A stretch of 8,964 bases of DNA. Source: Micavibrio aeruginosavorus. GTDB lineage: Bacteria > Pseudomonadota > Alphaproteobacteria > UBA9219. Where the stretch lies: assembly GCA_020720905.1 (NCBI GenBank), contig DYNT01000047.1, positions 1 through 8,964 on the forward strand. Direction: 5' to 3'. The position numbers were made by a program, and so were the translations under genes. Within the stretch, counting starts at the first letter, position 1, and each line of letters opens with the position of its first letter. The notes beneath the pieces are model-generated. The model did no database searches and was not told where the DNA came from. It saw only the letters and a program-made list of their open reading frames with translations. Shown here in pieces: positions 6,971 to 8,964 of the stretch.

Positions 6971-7074
6971 CGGGAGTTCCTTCTATCCCACCCTTCGTCA
7001 TCGTGCGCCCATTCCACGCCCTTCCGTCTTCGTCCGATCACGAGGCCCGCACTGCCCCAAAAACAGATCAGGGA
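6971..7074. other. short intergenic gap between convergent genes
   Basis: This 104-bp stretch lies between the end of the plus-strand operon and the end of the minus-strand ParE-like gene. I see no gene or convincing intrinsic terminator in it, only a short direct repeat of ATCAGGG near 7067-7080, partly beyond the boundary. Confidence 0.4.
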
Positions 7075-7341
7075 TCAGGGCAAAGGCGAGGAAAGGTTTG
7101 ACTCAATATCCATGCGCCCGTGTAAGATACGGACGCTCTCGATGTTGTTTTTGCTCTTTTGGCGATAGAAAACGACATGGCTTCCAACATTTATTTTTCG
7201 GTATCCTGCTCGAATAGCACTGCAATCTTTTCCCCTAGCGGGATGCTCGGCGAGTTGCTGAAAACAAGTCTCGATCAGGGTAAGATATTTGTTGCGCTGC
7301 TCATTCCCCCAACGCTCCTGTGTATAACGGCCAATCTCCAT
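7075..7341 (-). CDS. RelE/ParE-family toxin, orphan and probably 5'-truncated
   Basis: The frame encodes 88 residues. RYTQERWGNEQRNKYL, AEHPARG, GYRKINVGSHVVFYR and VRILHGRMDIESNL are the conserved ParE blocks, so the toxin fold is recognisable. The first family block, which normally precedes the EI..YT segment, is missing. It appears in a different frame just upstream as FSIDLAAALP (7373-7344), with two surplus bases (7343-7342) before the ATG. That points to a frameshift. No antitoxin gene lies beside it, and a strong terminator sits immediately upstream at 7376-7408, separating it from the next gene. ParE toxins act on DNA gyrase, but this copy is probably decaying or unexpressed. Family assignment is good; functionality is doubtful. 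Confidence 0.72.
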   Translation of the reverse strand: MEIGRYTQERWGNEQRNKYLTLIETCFQQLAEHPARGKDCSAIRAGYRKINVGSHVVFYRQKSKNNIESVRILHGRMDIESNLSSPLP

Positions 7342-7375
7342 CGGGGCAAAGCGGCGGCAAGGTCAATGGAAAAAT

Positions 7376-7408
7376 AAAAAACGCCACGGGGTGAACCGTA
7401 GCGTTTTT
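7376..7408. terminator. bidirectional intrinsic terminator
   Basis: A stem of AACGC.ACGG pairing with CCGT.GCGTT, with one C-A mismatch and a six-base loop (GGTGAA), is flanked by A and T runs on both sides. On the minus strand the stem is followed by TTTTTTATTTTT, so it should terminate the small gene at 7440-7706. Confidence 0.8.
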
Positions 7409-7439
7409 CTCTGGGGGTTGGTGTTGTCTCGTTTCTTTT

Positions 7440-7706
7440 TTAAGCTTGTTGTCTCACAGCATGATTCTGGTGTGCGAAATCGTCCAACAGGGATTCAAAC
7501 TTGCGGCGGCGGCCACGGGTGGGGATTCCTTCATCCTCATGCGCATGGGGCTCGCGGCTTGTCGTCATCAGCCCGTTGATCTCGGAAAGGCAGCGTTGCA
7601 AGGTCATCACTTCGCGGAGTTCTTCTCGATCACTGATCTGGATCATGGCCAATCGGTTTTCGATCATATCGATCAAAACGGACGCCGTATTTTTCGAGAG
7701 CATCAT
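7440..7706 (-). CDS. small conserved-looking protein of unknown function
   Basis: The 88-residue product begins at an ATG at 7706 with a purine-rich ribosome site (AAGGGGG) a few bases upstream. A second ATG follows directly. The N-terminal half (about 1-47) is a predicted amphipathic helix pair (MLSKNTASVLIDMIENRLAM, then a DREELREVMTL stretch). The second half is polar, with HAHEDE and GRRRK, and looks disordered. I have a weak recollection of similar short alphaproteobacterial proteins beginning with LSKN and VLID, but no function is known to me. A terminator follows it and an AT-rich leader precedes it, so it is probably monocistronic. Confidence 0.6.
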   Translation of the reverse strand: MMLSKNTASVLIDMIENRLAMIQISDREELREVMTLQRCLSEINGLMTTSREPHAHEDEGIPTRGRRRKFESLLDDFAHQNHAVRQQA

Positions 7707-7830
7707 GGCAACCCCCTTTTGTCAAAAAATTAAACCTAAACTTGCCTCTAATATGTCTATTATTCGCCTAAAAACTTAAAATAAATTGAATAAAATCCAC
7801 GATATTATCGTTAACGTAACAATTATTTTT
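7707..7830 (-). promoter_or_regulatory. AT-rich leader/promoter region of the small gene
   Basis: This stretch is far richer in A and T than the surrounding coding DNA. It contains a perfect 11-bp palindrome CGATATTATCG at 7800-7810 and an adjoining CGTTAACG at 7809-7816. Such features suit a regulated promoter for the gene starting at 7706. No single pair of -35/-10 boxes stands out. Confidence 0.35.
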
Positions 7831-7894
7831 TGGGCTTGATCGGATGGGGGATTCGGGCTGTTGGTTAATGCGCCTTTATGGCTAAACCAGTTTA

Positions 7895-8049
7895 TTTCCG
7901 TAACTCCCCTCGGCATCGCGAGGAGCCCGTAGGGCGACGTGGCGATCCATCGCCTGAAATGGCGAAGGGGGATTTTGGTGGAAAGTTCAGGAGATGGATT
8001 GCCGCGCTCCCTGCGGTCGCTCGCAAGGACGGGGAAGAAGGGGCGGAAA
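7895..8049. repeat. long imperfect inverted repeat (dispersed-repeat type)
   Basis: Two arms, about 7911-7958 and 7986-8030, are largely complementary around a loop at about 7959-7985. For example, TTCAGGCGATGGAT on one side matches TTCAGGAGATGGAT on the other when reversed. Outer TTTCCG/CGGAAA ends at 7895 and 8049 extend the pairing. The motif of the type GCGAGGAGC...GCGATCCAT resembles the well-known dispersed non-coding palindromes found in many proteobacterial genomes. It fills most of the gap between zapA and the small gene at 7440. A frame of 90 codons runs across it but is not credible as a protein. Confidence 0.8.
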
Positions 8050-8091
8050 TTATTCGGAATGACGATTCTATAGAAAAGTTAGGCAGGAACT

Positions 8092-8448
8092 CTATTGCGT
8101 TTTTCCAACCTGTGCGGCGATCGAGGCGACGCGGCCTTGCAAGTGATTGACGGCGGCGATCAGCAGGTCTTCATCGGCTTTGCGTCCCGTTGTTGCCAGT
8201 TTGCGCGTTTCGATCAGCTCATCCGCCAGCAAAAGGCACGCCAGCATAAACAGGCGCGTTTCGCTGGCGTTTGTTCCTTTGCCCACGACTTCGTTGATCT
8301 TGCTGTCCACCAGTTTAACAAGCTCAGCCAGTTTGCGCTCTTCCCCTGCATCGCACGCGACAATGTATTCGCGGCCATGCAGCGTGACGCCGACTTTGGT
8401 TGTGGGGACGGGGGCGGTTTGTTCGCTTTTGGCGGGATGTTTGGTCAT
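8092..8448 (-). CDS. zapA: cell division protein ZapA
   Basis: ZapA binds FtsZ and bundles its protofilaments, stabilising the cytoplasmic division ring. The 118-residue product has an extended N-terminus (about 1-17), then the ZapA head VGVTLHGREYIVACDAGEE (about 19-37) and the helix LAELVKLVDSKINEV. The typical dimer segment TRLFMLACLLLADEL follows at about 64-78, and then a coiled coil to the end. The ribosome site is weak, consistent with coupling to the gene 15 bp upstream. In alphaproteobacteria a 6S RNA gene and a 5-formyltetrahydrofolate cyclo-ligase gene often follow zapA; here a repeat follows instead. Confidence 0.93.
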   Translation of the reverse strand: MTKHPAKSEQTAPVPTTKVGVTLHGREYIVACDAGEERKLAELVKLVDSKINEVVGKGTNASETRLFMLACLLLADELIETRKLATTGRKADEDLLIAAVNHLQGRVASIAAQVGKTQ

Positions 8449-8463
8449 GCTGCTTTTGTCCCT

Positions 8464-8688
8464 TTATCTCTTCAAAATCTTTTCGACGTGATCGATGGTT
8501 TGATCAAGGCGCAAGGCCACCTTTTGCGTAACGGCAAGGACGTTGGCTTCCCGCGCTTTGGTTTGTTTCAAAATATCGTTCAGTTTCTTTTGGGATTGAG
8601 CGCGTGCGGTGGCATCACACCCAACAGCATCCTCAAGGTCAGAGATTGTTTCATCAAGCTTTTCAAGAGCGGTTTTGAGGCGCTTCAT
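8464..8688 (-). CDS. DUF4164-type coiled-coil protein preceding zapA
   Basis: This 74-residue protein is almost entirely helical and rich in heptad-like Leu/Ile/Val spacing (LKTALEKLDETISDLEDAV, later LRLDQTIDHVEKILKR). A small coiled-coil gene of this type (DUF4164) regularly precedes zapA in alphaproteobacteria, and a role beside ZapA at the division ring is inferred from that linkage only. The ATG at 8688 has a good ribosome site AAAGGA at 8695-8700. The stop lies 15 bp before zapA, so they form one operon. Confidence 0.75.
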   Translation of the reverse strand: MKRLKTALEKLDETISDLEDAVGCDATARAQSQKKLNDILKQTKAREANVLAVTQKVALRLDQTIDHVEKILKR

Positions 8689-8802
8689 TCTTATTCCTTT
8701 CGAATCGTCTCGATTCCGTATTAATCCCGTCAGACTAAAAGAGAACAGGTTGTGCCGTCAACAGGATATCTTCTGCCATGAGATCTATGGCGCTGAGTTA
8801 AC
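8689..8802 (-). promoter_or_regulatory. upstream region of the DUF4164-zapA operon
   Basis: This stretch holds the ribosome site for the DUF4164 gene and probably its promoter. A TTGACG box on the minus strand lies near 8757-8762, but the -10 candidate 17 bp on (TTAGTC) is poor, so the promoter is only tentative. No gene is seen. Confidence 0.3.
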
Positions 8803-8873
8803 GACCCACCCTCCCCTTGCGAGAGGGTCGAAATTTCTGATCGCGAAGCGAGAAGAAATTTCGGGGAGGGGTC
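8803..8873. repeat. dispersed hairpin repeat with CCTCCCC/GGGGAGG ends
   Basis: The inner perfect arms GAAATTTCT (8830-8838) and AGAAATTTC (8854-8862) are enclosed by CCTCCCC and GGGGAGG. A smaller hairpin ACCCTC/GAGGGT (8808-8828) is nested in the left side. The arrangement resembles non-coding dispersed repeats that are common in alphaproteobacterial genomes. Short open frames crossing it are not credible genes. Confidence 0.7.
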
Positions 8874-8964
8874 AAAAGTAAAGTATAGTCCGTCCGCTTG
8901 AAAACCCGAGAAATTTTTCCCCGCCAAACCGCATAAACCAAAGAGAAACAAGCAAACGCGGCCA
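8874..8964. other. AT-richer intergenic edge, no gene seen
   Basis: This last stretch carries no convincing start codon and ribosome site pair. In related genomes a transketolase gene often lies divergently beside the DUF4164-zapA pair, so it could be the leader of the next plus-strand gene, but nothing in the window proves it. Confidence 0.3.

Noticed and set aside
7878..8150. A 90-codon plus-strand frame across the inverted repeat
   Set aside because: Most of it is the inverted repeat and the remainder is antisense to zapA.
8095..8724. A 209-codon plus-strand frame
   Set aside because: It is antisense to zapA and the DUF4164 gene, both of which match known families and have proper spacing.
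8730..8951. A 73-codon minus-strand frame near the right edge
   Set aside because: Its middle is the hairpin repeat and it has no family resemblance.

Overview
The window looks like chromosomal DNA from an alphaproteobacterium of moderate GC content. The evidence is the DUF4164-zapA gene pair, the CpoB type, the GatB sequence and the overall protein style. It does not look like a plasmid or phage: most genes are housekeeping, with small mobile or selfish items between them (two toxin-antitoxin traces and two dispersed inverted repeats). The genus cannot be fixed from this sequence.

Minus-strand block 1-2951, transcribed right to left: yggS (PLP homeostasis), cpoB (periplasmic Tol-Pal/peptidoglycan coordinator), a possible 30-residue leader ORF, and then the first 390 codons of a PhzE-type chorismate enzyme (2-amino-2-deoxyisochorismate synthase family) that runs off the left edge. 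The phzE-like gene is the most distinctive item. It suggests that a chorismate-derived specialised metabolite pathway, or a divergent anthranilate synthase, lies to the left of the window.

Plus-strand block 3048-6970: a complete Phd/YefM antitoxin plus PIN-domain toxin pair with a clear promoter and a perfect 17-bp operator-like palindrome over the -10 box. After 16 bp come gatB (tRNA amidotransferase), a DUF2157 multi-spanning membrane protein and a GDYXXLXY-family membrane-anchored protein. The gaps are 3 bp and then a 4-bp overlap, so these last three look translationally coupled.

Right-hand part 6971-8964, genes on the minus strand: an orphan ParE-family toxin whose N-terminus appears to be lost to a frameshift, a bidirectional terminator, a small conserved-looking protein of unknown function, an AT-rich leader, a long imperfect inverted repeat of about 155 bp, zapA (FtsZ-ring stabiliser) and its coiled-coil DUF4164 neighbour. 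A second dispersed hairpin repeat lies near the right edge.

No rRNA, tRNA, CRISPR array or IS transposase was found. No wholly new multi-gene system is evident. The best leads are the phzE-like gene with its unusual leader, the gatB-DUF2157-GDYXXLXY coupling, the toxin-antitoxin operator, and the two repeat elements.
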